From: Mucilaginibacter aquaedulcis
GTDB lineage: Bacteria; Bacteroidota; Bacteroidia; Sphingobacteriales; Sphingobacteriaceae
Assembly (NCBI RefSeq): GCF_030409325.1
Contig: NZ_JAUFPR010000003.1
Location: forward strand, 124,001-188,000
Direction of reading: 5' to 3'
Length of the DNA stretch: 64,000 nucleotides
The position numbers and the translations under genes were made by a program. The notes under the pieces are model-generated. The model ran no database searches. It was given only the letters and a program-made list of their open reading frames with translations, and was not told where the DNA came from. Within the stretch, counting starts at the first letter, position 1. Every line of letters starts with the position of its first letter. Below, piece after piece: positions 55,310 through 63,985 of this stretch.

Positions 55310-56179
55310 TTATCCAAATACTACTTCAAAAACACTGCCTTCGGGGCGGTTATCCCTAACCCTGATACTGGCGTGGTGTTTATCAAGTACTTCCTTTACA
55401 ATGTAAAGGCCCAGGCCGGTACCCTTGGTATTACGGGTATCTTCGCTGCCTACACGGTAAAATTTATCGAAAATACGTGTTTTTTCATTATCGGCTATAC
55501 CAATACCCTGGTCGGCCACCTCCAGGTACACTTTATCATCCTTTGAAAACAGTTTAACCTCCACTGCCGAGCATGGGCTCGAGTATTTAACCGCATTCTC
55601 AATAAGGTTGGTTACCACTGATGTTAAAGCGAACTTATCGCCGGTGATCTCAATCTTTGGTTCAATTTCGGCATCAATTATCTGCTGGTTGCAATCGCAC
55701 TTGGTGATCTGCAAACGGTTAACAATACTGTCAACCAGTACCGAAAGGTTAAAGGTAGCCTTAGGGAACGTGTATGAGCGGTTATCAATTTTTGATGCCA
55801 GCAGCATGTTCTCTACCATATCGTCCAAACGTTCCACATCAAGCAGTGATTTGCCTACAAAATCAAGCAGCTGCTCTTTGGTGAGCTGGCGCTTTTGGAT
55901 GGTTTGCAGCAAAATTTTGATAGATGCCAGCGGCGATTTAAGCTCGTGCGTTACAGAAAGTAAAAAGTTTCTTTTCTGTTCCTGCAACTTACGCTCTTTA
56001 TTGATAGACGCGTGCAGACTGTAGGCTCCAACCACAAATATCAATATGAACATAGAGCCTTCGCCCAGGATCATACCAATACGCTCAGGCTGTAATTTCA
56101 TCAGCATATAACCCCACCAAACCAACTCGGAGATGGCGTATATGATGAGCGCGTAAAAAATAATAAATGGCTTCTTCAT
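55310..56179 (-). CDS. Membrane sensor histidine kinase in the heme cluster
   Basis: A 289-residue kinase with two N-terminal helices (FIIFYALIIYAISELVWWGY and GSMFILIFVVGAYSLHASI) joined by a loop of about 15 residues, so there is no periplasmic sensor domain. HisKA follows with His in SVTHELKSPLASI, and HATPase_c with LIENAVKYSS, DQGIGI and TKGTGLGLYIV. The input must come from the membrane or the cytoplasm. A CDC near residue 190 (ITKCDCNQQI) is notable but unproven as a ligand site. ATG 56179 chosen over TTG 56209. Confidence 0.92.
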   Translation of the reverse strand: MKKPFIIFYALIIYAISELVWWGYMLMKLQPERIGMILGEGSMFILIFVVGAYSLHASINKERKLQEQKRNFLLSVTHELKSPLASIKILLQTIQKRQLTKEQLLDFVGKSLLDVERLDDMVENMLLASKIDNRSYTFPKATFNLSVLVDSIVNRLQITKCDCNQQIIDAEIEPKIEITGDKFALTSVVTNLIENAVKYSSPCSAVEVKLFSKDDKVYLEVADQGIGIADNEKTRIFDKFYRVGSEDTRNTKGTGLGLYIVKEVLDKHHASIRVRDNRPEGSVFEVVFG

Positions 56180-56201
56180 TGTTTTATCAGTTTCGATAAT
56201 T

Positions 56202-56284
56202 GGTATCAAGTATCATGATTTTAAATCATGTAATAAACGCAAAGGTCTTGGTACTAACTATCTGATACTACTATTTAGTACTAA
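56202..56284. repeat. Intercistronic repeat (AGTATCAAGTATT word) between hemL and the kinase gene
   Basis: GGTATCAAGTATC, a perfect CATGATTT-T-AAATCATG hairpin (56214-56230), then GTACTAACTATCTGATACTA and TATTTAGTACTAAATAC, itself a palindrome that includes the hemL stop codon. Same word as 31455 and 37958. Confidence 0.7.
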
Positions 56285-57641
56285 ATACAAGGTCAAGACT
56301 ATCAAATATAGCACGTTTTGCCTTTTCCAGATCAATTTTAGTATGGGCCGATGATATAAAGCCTACCTCATAGCCTGATGGACCCAGGTAAATACCGCGG
56401 TTTATCAACTCGCGGTGGAACTTTTTGAATTTTTCCATGCTGGAAGCATCAATATCTTCAGCTGTACGAATATACTCTTTATCCGTAAAAGCAAACCAGA
56501 ATATAGAGCCTATACCAAACACCTTAAATTTATAGTTACGTGCTGTGGCAAAGCGCTGTACAGCATCTCTGAACTCTTCTGTTTTATTGTTCAGATCGCG
56601 GTAAAAACCCATCCGTAGCAATTCGCTCAATTGCGCAATACCCGCGGCCATAGCTACAGGGTTACCCGATAATGTACCAGCCTGGTAAACCGAACCCTCA
56701 GGAGATATGTTACTCATGATCTCGGCAGATGATCCGTAGGCCCCTACAGGTAAACCACCACCTATAATCTTGCCGTAAGTAATGATATCCGGCTTGATGC
56801 CATAATAACCCGAAGCGCCTTCAAACCCTATACGGAAACCTGATATTACTTCATCAAATATAAGCAGGGTACCGTTCTGTATACAAATTTCGCGCAGGAA
56901 TTGCAGGTATTCTTTTTCCTGTAACAGCAAGCCATTATTGGCTGGTATCGGTTCAATAATAATAGCGGCAATCTGATCTTTAAACTCTTCAAAGGCCTTT
57001 GTAAGCGCTTCTTTATCATTCAATGACACTACAATGGTTTCATCGGCAAAAGCCTTTGGTACGCCTGCAGAAGAGGTTTCGCCAAACGTTACCAGGCCTG
57101 AGCCTGCCTTAACCAGCAGCGCATCGGTATGGCCGTGATAGCAGCCCTCAAATTTTAATATCTTATCGCGCTTGGTATAACCCCTGGCCAGCCTCAGGGC
57201 CGACATAACCGCTTCGGTGCCGGAGCTTACGAAACGCAGTTTTTCAATAAATTTATTATTTTTCAGGATCAGTTCGGCCAATTCGTTCTCCAGGGCGGTC
57301 GGTGCGCCGAACGACATGCCGTTTTGCATCACCTCAATAACCTTTTCCCTTACCTTGGCGTTGTTGTGACCCAAAATAAGCGGCCCCCATGAACAGCAAA
57401 AATCAATAAATTCGTTGCCATCGGCATCCCATATATGGCTGCCATCGCCTTTCTGGATAAACAAAGGTGTACCATAAACCGACTTGAACGCCCTTACCGG
57501 CGAGTTTACTCCACCCGGAAAATACGTTTTTGCCTTAGCATACAACTCGGCAGATTTTTCCCTGCTGATGTCAGGCTTACCCGTTGTATTTAACGGCTCA
57601 TTAGCCTCTCCCGAAAATATTTTTTTTAATGAATCTAACAT
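56271..57641 (-). CDS. hemL: Glutamate-1-semialdehyde 2,1-aminomutase
   Basis: A 456-residue PLP aminomutase making 5-aminolevulinate, the second step of the C5 pathway. It has YFPGGVNSPVRAF, SSGTEAVMSALRLARG, the PLP Lys in ITYGKIIGGGLPVG and QAGTLSGNPVAMAAG. The N-terminus is about 25 residues longer than the usual ~430 aa protein. The last codons lie inside the intercistronic repeat. Between hemB and the kinase gene. Confidence 0.96.
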   Translation of the reverse strand: MLDSLKKIFSGEANEPLNTTGKPDISREKSAELYAKAKTYFPGGVNSPVRAFKSVYGTPLFIQKGDGSHIWDADGNEFIDFCCSWGPLILGHNNAKVREKVIEVMQNGMSFGAPTALENELAELILKNNKFIEKLRFVSSGTEAVMSALRLARGYTKRDKILKFEGCYHGHTDALLVKAGSGLVTFGETSSAGVPKAFADETIVVSLNDKEALTKAFEEFKDQIAAIIIEPIPANNGLLLQEKEYLQFLREICIQNGTLLIFDEVISGFRIGFEGASGYYGIKPDIITYGKIIGGGLPVGAYGSSAEIMSNISPEGSVYQAGTLSGNPVAMAAGIAQLSELLRMGFYRDLNNKTEEFRDAVQRFATARNYKFKVFGIGSIFWFAFTDKEYIRTAEDIDASSMEKFKKFHRELINRGIYLGPSGYEVGFISSAHTKIDLEKAKRAIFDSLDLVFSTK

Positions 57642-57647
57642 TTTTAT

Positions 57648-57810
57648 AAGTCAAAAATCAAAATTCAAAAGTCAAAAAAATCAGCGGTAGCTCCCTCTTT
57701 CAACTCTCAAAGTCCGATCTGTTTTATCGAATCAAATATTACTATGAGCCAGATCCAAAAAGTCAAAAATTCAGTATTCGTTTTGAATTTTTACTTTTGA
57801 ATTTTGACTT
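57648..57810. repeat. Intercistronic palindrome (AAGTCAAAATTC word) between hemB and hemL
   Basis: Left arm 57648-57677 (AAGTCAAAAATCAAAATTC...) faces right arm 57781-57810 (...ACTTTTGAATTTTGACTT). The centre of about 100 bp holds another AAAAAGTCAAAAATTCAG word near 57758. It begins 6 bp before the hemL ATG and ends at the hemB stop. Confidence 0.8.
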
Positions 57811-57811
57811 A

Positions 57812-58783
57812 TCAAAGCCATTTATTCTCCAGCACCTCTTTGGCGTGGTAGGTTAATATCGCTGTTGCACCTGCCCTGCGGATGCTGGTTAGTACCTCGG
57901 TAATGGCACGCTGCTCATTAAGCCAGCCTTTTTGAATGGCCGCTTTGATCATGGCATATTCGCCGCTTACGTTGTAGGCTGCTACAGGAAGCTCGGTATT
58001 ATCCTTTATCAGTTTTATTACATCCAGGTAAGCCAATGCCGGTTTTACCATTAAAAAGTCGGCACCTTCCAGTTCATCCAGATTAGCCTCAATCAATGCC
58101 TCGCGCTGGTTGGCCGGGTTCATCTGGTAGGTTTTTTTATCACCAAATTTAGGAGCCGAATTTAAGGCATCCCTGAATGGGCCATAAAAAGCACTGGCAT
58201 ACTTAGCTGAGTATGACATGATAGAAACGTTTGTAAAGCCGTTTTCGTCCAGCACGTTGCGAATATATCCTACACGGCCGTCCATCATATCTGAAGGGGC
58301 TATAATATCGGCACCACACTGCGCATGCGCCAGGGCCATTTTGCCTAATACCTCCAGCGTTTCGTCATTCAGTATCTGACCATCTTTTACAATACCATCG
58401 TGCCCGTCGCTGCTGTAAGGATCCATAGCAACGTCAGTAATCACGCACGCTTCAGGAAAGTTCTTTTTAACCTCACGGATAGCGCGCAGATACAAACTAT
58501 CATCGCGGTGGCTTTCGGTAGCCATCTCGTCTTTTAATGAATCCTCGATATTGGGGAACAGGTCAAACGAGTTTAAACCCAGTTTTAAACAGCTCTCAAT
58601 CTCGCGCAGCAAGTTATCGATGGAGTACCGGTAAATGCCCGGCATAGAGGCTACTTCCGTTTTTTGGAACGTACCATCAACAATAAACAGCGGGAATATC
58701 AGGTTAGCAGCGCTAACATGTGTTTCCTGCACCATTTGGCGTATTACTTCACTTTTCCGGTTTCTACGTGGTCTTTGTAACAT
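57812..58783 (-). CDS. hemB: Delta-aminolevulinic acid dehydratase (porphobilinogen synthase), Mg-type
   Basis: A 323-residue enzyme that joins two ALA molecules into porphobilinogen. Schiff-base lysines are in the KFGDKKTYQMNP and FLMVKPALAYLDV regions. The metal segment reads DVAMDPYSSDGHDG: the three cysteines of zinc-dependent HemB are replaced by Ala/Asp, so the enzyme should not need catalytic zinc. Downstream of the hemCD fusion by 87 bp. Confidence 0.96.
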   Translation of the reverse strand: MLQRPRRNRKSEVIRQMVQETHVSAANLIFPLFIVDGTFQKTEVASMPGIYRYSIDNLLREIESCLKLGLNSFDLFPNIEDSLKDEMATESHRDDSLYLRAIREVKKNFPEACVITDVAMDPYSSDGHDGIVKDGQILNDETLEVLGKMALAHAQCGADIIAPSDMMDGRVGYIRNVLDENGFTNVSIMSYSAKYASAFYGPFRDALNSAPKFGDKKTYQMNPANQREALIEANLDELEGADFLMVKPALAYLDVIKLIKDNTELPVAAYNVSGEYAMIKAAIQKGWLNEQRAITEVLTSIRRAGATAILTYHAKEVLENKWL

Positions 58784-58785
58784 AT

Positions 58786-58871
58786 GCCCCCCATCCCCCT
58801 AAAGGGGGAGTTTTTTTAATTTTCTATTTTATAATAAAGCCGCCTATAATACCCCTTTAGGGGATAGGGGC
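58786..58871. repeat. Intercistronic palindrome (CCCCTAAAGGGG word) between hemCD and hemB
   Basis: GCCCCCCATCCCCCTAAAGG (58786 on) faces TACCCCTTTAGGGGATAGGG (58850-58871); each arm is also a hairpin by itself. The centre is T-rich. Related to the leuD-leuB element. Confidence 0.8.
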
Positions 58872-60445
58872 TAAAGTCCAAACACAGCCTCAGCCAGCCC
58901 AACTTCGTCGGGTGAGTAAGGCAGGGTATATTTTACCCCCATTTCATCAAACTTTTTGCCGGTTGATTTGCCTATGGCCACTACCTTTTGGTATGGGTCA
59001 AGCAGGTTATCAACAAAATAAGCCTCAACATTTGATGGGCTGGTGAATACCAGTACATCGGCTCCGCTGGCTTCTACATCTTCTTCCAGTACGGTTTCAT
59101 ATACCGGCAAATCAATGATCTTAGTATCGGCAGAAAGGCCCTGCTGGATGCTCCTCATCGGGCTTTCGGCACCGGGAAACAACACAATAGTACCATTGGC
59201 TATCTTAGCAAATTCTTTAGCTACATCGGCGGTATCAGTACTTTCGCCAACATAATTGGTAAAGTAGCCTTTGCGGCGCAGCATCTCTTCAGAACCGCTG
59301 CCCATAACCCCAAATTTTACCTTTTTAGGGAATTGCGGATTAAGCTGAAAGAAGTATTCAACCGCGTTTTTACTGGAGAAAAACACCCAGTCGATATTTT
59401 TTAAGATGTAAGAATCAAGCTTGGTAATTACCGGTACGGTACGGATAAGCGAGCGGGCCTCTATCTCGATGTTCCTGTTTTCCATTGCCTTTTTAAAGTA
59501 GCTTTGGTCAGAAAGTTCGCGCGAGATGAAAACCTTTGAAGGTAGTTTACGGTCTTTGGCAAACTTGGCCACTATTTTTGCGGCAAGGCCTTCGGTAGTT
59601 GGAGATTCAATAAACAACCTGTCGGGAAATTCATCACCCTCATCTGCCTTGGAGGTAAACACCTGGAACATGCCCTCATCACGGCGGCAATAACACCCTA
59701 ATGGTAAGTGACAGCCGCCACCAAACATTTTCAGCACGGTTCTTTCTACAGCAAGCTCTTCGGCCACATCGGGGTGGTGCAAAGCCTGCAATACTTCAAA
59801 AACATCATGATTGGTTTCGCGGATCTGGATAGCAAGAGCACCCTGTGCAGGGGCCGGTATCAGTTCGGCAGGAGTTAACTCCTCTACATGAAATTCGCTC
59901 AAATCCAAACCTAAGCGGGTTACACCGGCCTTAGCCAGCATAATAGCATCATATTTTTCATCGCGAAGCTTACCTATACGGGTAGGCACGTTGCCGCGAA
60001 GATCTTCTATCTCCAGGTCAGGACGGTAGGCCAGCAATTGTGCCTTGCGCCTGTTTGATGAGGTACCTACAATAGCTCCGTATTTTACCGAAAGCTTCTG
60101 GTGTACGTCTACACAATCTTTCAAGATCAACAACAGTTCAGCCGGATCTTCCCGTTCTGAAACTGCTGCGATGATGAGTCCCGGAGGGTTTTCAGTTGGC
60201 AGGTCTTTGTGCGAGTGTACCGCAATATCAATTGTACCGGCCAATAATTCTTCTTCTAATTCCTTGGTGAAAAAACCTTTTCCTTCTAACTTATCAAAGC
60301 TCAGGTTTAGTATACGATCGCCCTGGGTTTTAATGATCTTTAACTCGGCGGTTACATTAATTGCAGCAAGGCTGTCTTTTACAAAATTTGCCTGCCATAG
60401 CGCCAATTCACTGCCGCGGGTTCCAATTATCAGTGTTCTGTCCAA
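58871..60445 (-). CDS. hemCD: Hydroxymethylbilane synthase / uroporphyrinogen-III synthase fusion
   Basis: A 524-residue bifunctional protein. Residues 1-300 are HemC: IIGTRGSELALWQ, GEDRILN-like TQGDRILNLS, HSHKDLPT, and C245 in GGGCHLPLG, which holds the dipyrromethane cofactor. Residues about 305-524 are HemD (FISRELSDQSYFKKAM, DWVFFSSKNAVEYFF, VLVFTSPSNVEAYFV, AIGKSTGKKFDEMG). The enzyme would form the linear tetrapyrrole and then close and invert ring D. First gene of the downstream heme block; promoter likely just upstream. Confidence 0.95.
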   Translation of the reverse strand: MDRTLIIGTRGSELALWQANFVKDSLAAINVTAELKIIKTQGDRILNLSFDKLEGKGFFTKELEEELLAGTIDIAVHSHKDLPTENPPGLIIAAVSEREDPAELLLILKDCVDVHQKLSVKYGAIVGTSSNRRKAQLLAYRPDLEIEDLRGNVPTRIGKLRDEKYDAIMLAKAGVTRLGLDLSEFHVEELTPAELIPAPAQGALAIQIRETNHDVFEVLQALHHPDVAEELAVERTVLKMFGGGCHLPLGCYCRRDEGMFQVFTSKADEGDEFPDRLFIESPTTEGLAAKIVAKFAKDRKLPSKVFISRELSDQSYFKKAMENRNIEIEARSLIRTVPVITKLDSYILKNIDWVFFSSKNAVEYFFQLNPQFPKKVKFGVMGSGSEEMLRRKGYFTNYVGESTDTADVAKEFAKIANGTIVLFPGAESPMRSIQQGLSADTKIIDLPVYETVLEEDVEASGADVLVFTSPSNVEAYFVDNLLDPYQKVVAIGKSTGKKFDEMGVKYTLPYSPDEVGLAEAVFGL

Positions 60446-60468
60446 AAGAATGAATGTTTTTACAGGTG

Positions 60469-60476
60469 CAAATTTA
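60469..60476 (-). promoter_or_regulatory. hemCD -7 element
   Basis: Minus strand TAAATTTG, exact TAnnTTTG, 24 bp before the ATG; the nearest upstream TTG is 24 bp away, slightly long. Confidence 0.45.
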
Positions 60477-60915
60477 ATTTTTTATAGCTATGATAAGGCA
60501 CAAGATTTCCACCAATTATTTCTAATTGCAACAAAATGACCGTTATGCGTGGTTACGGGAAGATATGGTGTAATATTAGCCGATGTCGGGAAAGTTCAAA
60601 CAATTATCTGAACCAGAATTTACCGGTTGAAACGGGCAGAACCTGTCGGCTTATATGTTTGCCGTACCAGTGGCATATCTTTTGGGTATAAAGTAAATTA
60701 TAAAGCAAACAGCAGCAACCAGTTATTCATTTTATTCATTTTTATATTGGTAAAACATGAACCATATTCCTAATTATACGTAAAAAGGCTTTAGTATTAT
60801 TTACTTTATTAGCTATAAAGCATGAATAATTTAAAAGTGACTTAAATATTTTATCTAATTGATAAATCTATATTGACATCACCTACCTTAAAGCCTTTGA
60901 TCTGCAGTTAAATTA
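60477..60915. other. Divergent intergenic region
   Basis: About 440 bp between hemCD and the acyltransferase gene. It contains only short frames, including one of 48 codons from ATG 60545 to TAA 60691 with no recognisable product. The last 200 bp are strongly AT-rich and probably carry the acyltransferase promoter, which I cannot place. Confidence 0.4.
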
Positions 60916-62115
60916 ATGGAAAATAAAACGCCGGAGTTCCCCAGTCTTGTAGCCGAAGGGAAATTTATTACCCCAACTGCGTTAACACCCCAACGCAAGC
61001 CGGGGCAGGATACCATTCCCGCGGATAACTTATCAAAGTATTACGCCGGGCGAATGGATATTTTGCGCTTTGTGGCTATTTGTTCCATAGTTTGGGGCCA
61101 TTCACTCTGCAGCTGGGCCGATAAAACCAAATACCAGGAAGATTACAGGATATTAACACTTATTGCCAACCAACTGGGGCGATTAGGAACCATTAACTTC
61201 TTCCTGATATCGGGCTATTTTCTGAGTAAGAAGATCAGCGGTTTTAGCCTTGTTGACTACCTGAAGTACAGGTTGCCTACCATTATACTTCCCTGGCTTA
61301 TTTTTTTAATAGTACTGGCAGCTATACAGGTTTTAAATGTTTATTCATTTCATCAGATACTAACCGGAAACACCTTACAAATACTGAAATACACCTTACA
61401 GCTGCTTAACGGTTATATCTTCCATGCAGCGTATTGGTATATCCCGGTTTCTATATTATCTGCCTTGGTATTAATACTTTGCAAAAAGTATATTAATAAA
61501 ATAGGCTTTGGTTTTATTTTATTGGGCTTTACGCTATTTTACAGTATAAACCTTTACTATAATTGGGTATCGGCCCTGCATACCAAGGCATTTTTGGGCT
61601 ATGTATTTTTCTTGTGGCTTGGTGTTCAGCTGTATCAGCATAAGGAAAAATTCGAGCTTATCTTGAATAAAATACAATGGAAGGTACTGATACCCCTATT
61701 TTTACTGGCTTTTACCGTAGCTTGCTTTGAAGCCGAAATTTTAAGTAAGGAACACAGTAAAGACTCTTTTTCATCTATACGTATCACCAATTTAATAGTA
61801 TGCCTGCTGTTTTTCCTGGCTGTTTTAAAGTCGAACAAACTAACAGTATTACGGCATTTAAATCCAAGGCAAAATGTATTTGGTATTTATTTGGTTCACT
61901 GTATAGTAATAGTTGAAACCATGCCCTTAGCTAACACCTTTATAGGGCAACATAATCTGATATCAAACCTGCCCGTTTTATTTTTGACACAAATTGCTTT
62001 TTTCCTAATTATTATGAGTGTCACTTTTGTCTCGGTGTGGGCAATTCATAGTTCGCCTATATCATTCATACTCGGGCGCTCGAAAAGCCGACTGGCAAAA
62101 CAGCAAAATCCATAA
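60916..62115 (+). CDS. Acyltransferase family 3 membrane protein
   Basis: A 399-residue polytopic protein with about ten helices after a polar 40-residue N-terminus. The family signature is YYAGRMDILRFVAICSIVWG with its Arg and the conserved His of WGHSLCSW. These enzymes O-acylate sugars of LPS, exopolysaccharide or Nod factors at the inner membrane. It is plus strand, an unrelated insertion between hemA and hemCD, monocistronic. Confidence 0.9.
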   Translation: MENKTPEFPSLVAEGKFITPTALTPQRKPGQDTIPADNLSKYYAGRMDILRFVAICSIVWGHSLCSWADKTKYQEDYRILTLIANQLGRLGTINFFLISGYFLSKKISGFSLVDYLKYRLPTIILPWLIFLIVLAAIQVLNVYSFHQILTGNTLQILKYTLQLLNGYIFHAAYWYIPVSILSALVLILCKKYINKIGFGFILLGFTLFYSINLYYNWVSALHTKAFLGYVFFLWLGVQLYQHKEKFELILNKIQWKVLIPLFLLAFTVACFEAEILSKEHSKDSFSSIRITNLIVCLLFFLAVLKSNKLTVLRHLNPRQNVFGIYLVHCIVIVETMPLANTFIGQHNLISNLPVLFLTQIAFFLIIMSVTFVSVWAIHSSPISFILGRSKSRLAKQQNP

Positions 62116-62203
62116 AATTCAGGGCATTACAAATTCAGTTTGCCTTGCTAAACAGCCAAATAAAAAGCACTAACAGGATTTAAAAAGGGTTGGGATTACT
62201 ACC

Positions 62204-63433
62204 TTAGTTTTCGTTGATCAATATATCCTTAGCCATAATCATGGGTACACTGATATATTTTTTCTCCATGTAGTTGATCACCTTTTCCAGTATCTCGCGC
62301 GATTGTTCATCAAGGCCCTGTACCTCATCGGCAAAAACTGAGTTGATGGCAGTATTGCGGATCTCCTTAATTTTTTCAGGTACCTGACGCATGGCCACTT
62401 CAATACGGCGCTGTTTTAACTGGGTTAAAAACTCGGCGATATTTTGCTCAATAATAGCTTCGGCGTGTACCAGTTCCTGGTAGCGCTCCTGCAGGTTGCG
62501 TTTAGCAACCTCATTAAGCGAATGTACTTCGATAAAATTAACCGGGAACTGCTCCAATACTTCAGGAGCGGTGTCATTAGGAATAGCCAGATCCACAATG
62601 GTTTTGCGGTTGGTTTCGCCGTTAAGCAGCGATTGGTATATTTCGGTAGTGATGATAGGCTCAACTGCCGATGTACAGGTAATGATTACATCAAAACCTT
62701 TGCTGTATGTTTTTAAAGCTTCCAGATCATAAGCCTTACCACCCAGATCAACGGCCAATTGCTGTGCCTTTGATAATGTACGATTAAAGACCGCGAAGTT
62801 GGTGAACTTATGTTTTTGAAGATACTTTGAAATATTACGGTTGGTTTCGCCTGCGCCAATGATCAGTACACGGGCATCGGTAGCACACAGGTTCAGATCT
62901 CTGAGCTTACGGTAAGCTAATGAAACTACCGAAATTGGATTTTTTGAAATATTAGTATGGGTATATACTTCTTTGGCTGTTTTAACAACACAATTCATGA
63001 TCATGCGCAAACCATCGCCTGTAAGGCCGGCTTCGCGGCAATGCTCATAGGCTTTGCGCAGCTGGGCCAATATTTCCTTTTCGCCAACTATTAAACTCTC
63101 CAGTGAGCATGAGGTACGCAGCAAGTGAACCATAGCCTCCTGATCTTCATAAATAGAAACGCTATTCATAAAAATATCTAAAGACTCATCATGAAGTTCG
63201 GTATGGAATGCTTCTATAAATTTCCTTGCAAAATCTTTATCAACCACTTGCGGGGTGGTCATAACAAATTCAACACGGTTACATGTAGCCAGATAAAATA
63301 TCTCTGGTATCCCAAATTGACTTTTAACTTGTTGAAGCTTATCTGACAGATTTTCGTGGCAAACAACCAATCTACCCAATTCCTTCAGTTCAATCTGTTT
63401 GTGTGTAAAAGCAATAACCTTTAAATACTTCAA
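62204..63433 (-). CDS. hemA: Glutamyl-tRNA reductase
   Basis: A 409-residue enzyme reducing glutamyl-tRNA to glutamate-1-semialdehyde, the committed step of C5 heme synthesis. Catalytic C51 is in YLATCNRVEF, then SCSLESLIVGEKEILAQLRK, the NADPH domain VLIIGAGETNRNISKYL, and a C-terminal dimerisation helix region. It has its own promoter with a dyad in the spacer. The TSS would be about 16 bp before the ATG. Confidence 0.96.
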   Translation of the reverse strand: MKYLKVIAFTHKQIELKELGRLVVCHENLSDKLQQVKSQFGIPEIFYLATCNRVEFVMTTPQVVDKDFARKFIEAFHTELHDESLDIFMNSVSIYEDQEAMVHLLRTSCSLESLIVGEKEILAQLRKAYEHCREAGLTGDGLRMIMNCVVKTAKEVYTHTNISKNPISVVSLAYRKLRDLNLCATDARVLIIGAGETNRNISKYLQKHKFTNFAVFNRTLSKAQQLAVDLGGKAYDLEALKTYSKGFDVIITCTSAVEPIITTEIYQSLLNGETNRKTIVDLAIPNDTAPEVLEQFPVNFIEVHSLNEVAKRNLQERYQELVHAEAIIEQNIAEFLTQLKQRRIEVAMRQVPEKIKEIRNTAINSVFADEVQGLDEQSREILEKVINYMEKKYISVPMIMAKDILINEN

Positions 63434-63455
63434 AGCAGTTTTAAATTTGACCCAA

Positions 63456-63489
63456 CAAAAATATCACTATAAATGACATCCTATGTCAA
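63456..63489 (-). promoter_or_regulatory. hemA promoter with embedded operator-like dyad
   Basis: On the minus strand TTG (63489-63487), 23 bp, TATTTTTG (63463-63456), an exact Bacteroidota promoter. The spacer contains the perfect 6-bp inverted repeat TGACAT-N3-ATGTCA (63474-63488), which reaches the -33 box. Confidence 0.65.
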
Positions 63490-63595
63490 TACTTTGTCAT
63501 ACAGGCGTATTTAGAATGGTTATAAATAGCTATGAAATTACGAAAAATGACTTGCCAACCATATTTAAACTGCGTAAAACAATACTTAGCAAAAT

Positions 63596-63612
63596 ATTGT
63601 ATAGTATACAAT
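63596..63612. promoter_or_regulatory. Perfect 17-bp palindrome overlapping the DoxX start
   Basis: ATTGTATA-G-TATACAAT; its last two bases are the first two of the ATG at 63611. It could be an operator or a start-blocking RNA hairpin. Confidence 0.55.
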
Positions 63613-63985
63613 GCGTTTTTTAAAAAACACAAGTCTTATTATTTTAATACTCGGGTATGCCTTAGCTGGTATCAACCATTTTATTAACCCGGTATCGTAT
63701 CAGCGCATCATTCCAGCCTATTTTCCCTACCCTGTTGTTATTAATATACTTGCCGGCATATTTGAAATATTGTTTGCACTATTATTAATATCAGCACAAA
63801 GCCGGGGTTGGGCTGTTTACGGCATTATATTAATGTTGATAGCCTTTTTACCGGTACACATCAGCATGATAAGCAACGCGCCTTTAAAATCAGGTAACTT
63901 AATGATAACACCAGCTATTGCCTGGCTGCGCTTAGCTTTACAACCTGTACTGATGGTTTGGGTTTGGTGGCATCATAAAGCTTAA
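63611..63985 (+). CDS. DoxX-like small membrane protein
   Basis: A 124-residue protein with four helices: SLIILILGYALAGINHFINP, VVINILAGIFEILFALLLI, WAVYGIILMLIAFLPVHISM and LRLALQPVLMVWVWW. The pattern fits the DoxX/DoxD-like superfamily, whose members are tied to redox or respiratory functions but are mostly uncharacterised. It is divergent from hemA, 177 bp apart, with a palindrome over its start codon. Confidence 0.8.
   Translation: MRFLKNTSLIILILGYALAGINHFINPVSYQRIIPAYFPYPVVINILAGIFEILFALLLISAQSRGWAVYGIILMLIAFLPVHISMISNAPLKSGNLMITPAIAWLRLALQPVLMVWVWWHHKA

Noticed and set aside
55608-56024. 138-codon plus-strand ORF opposite the heme-cluster kinase
   Set aside because: It is antisense to the HisKA/HATPase coding region and Ser-rich; a shadow.
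60545-60691. 48-codon plus-strand ORF between hemCD and the acyltransferase gene
   Set aside because: No ribosome-binding site, Cys/Arg-rich unnatural composition and no recognisable family; probably chance.
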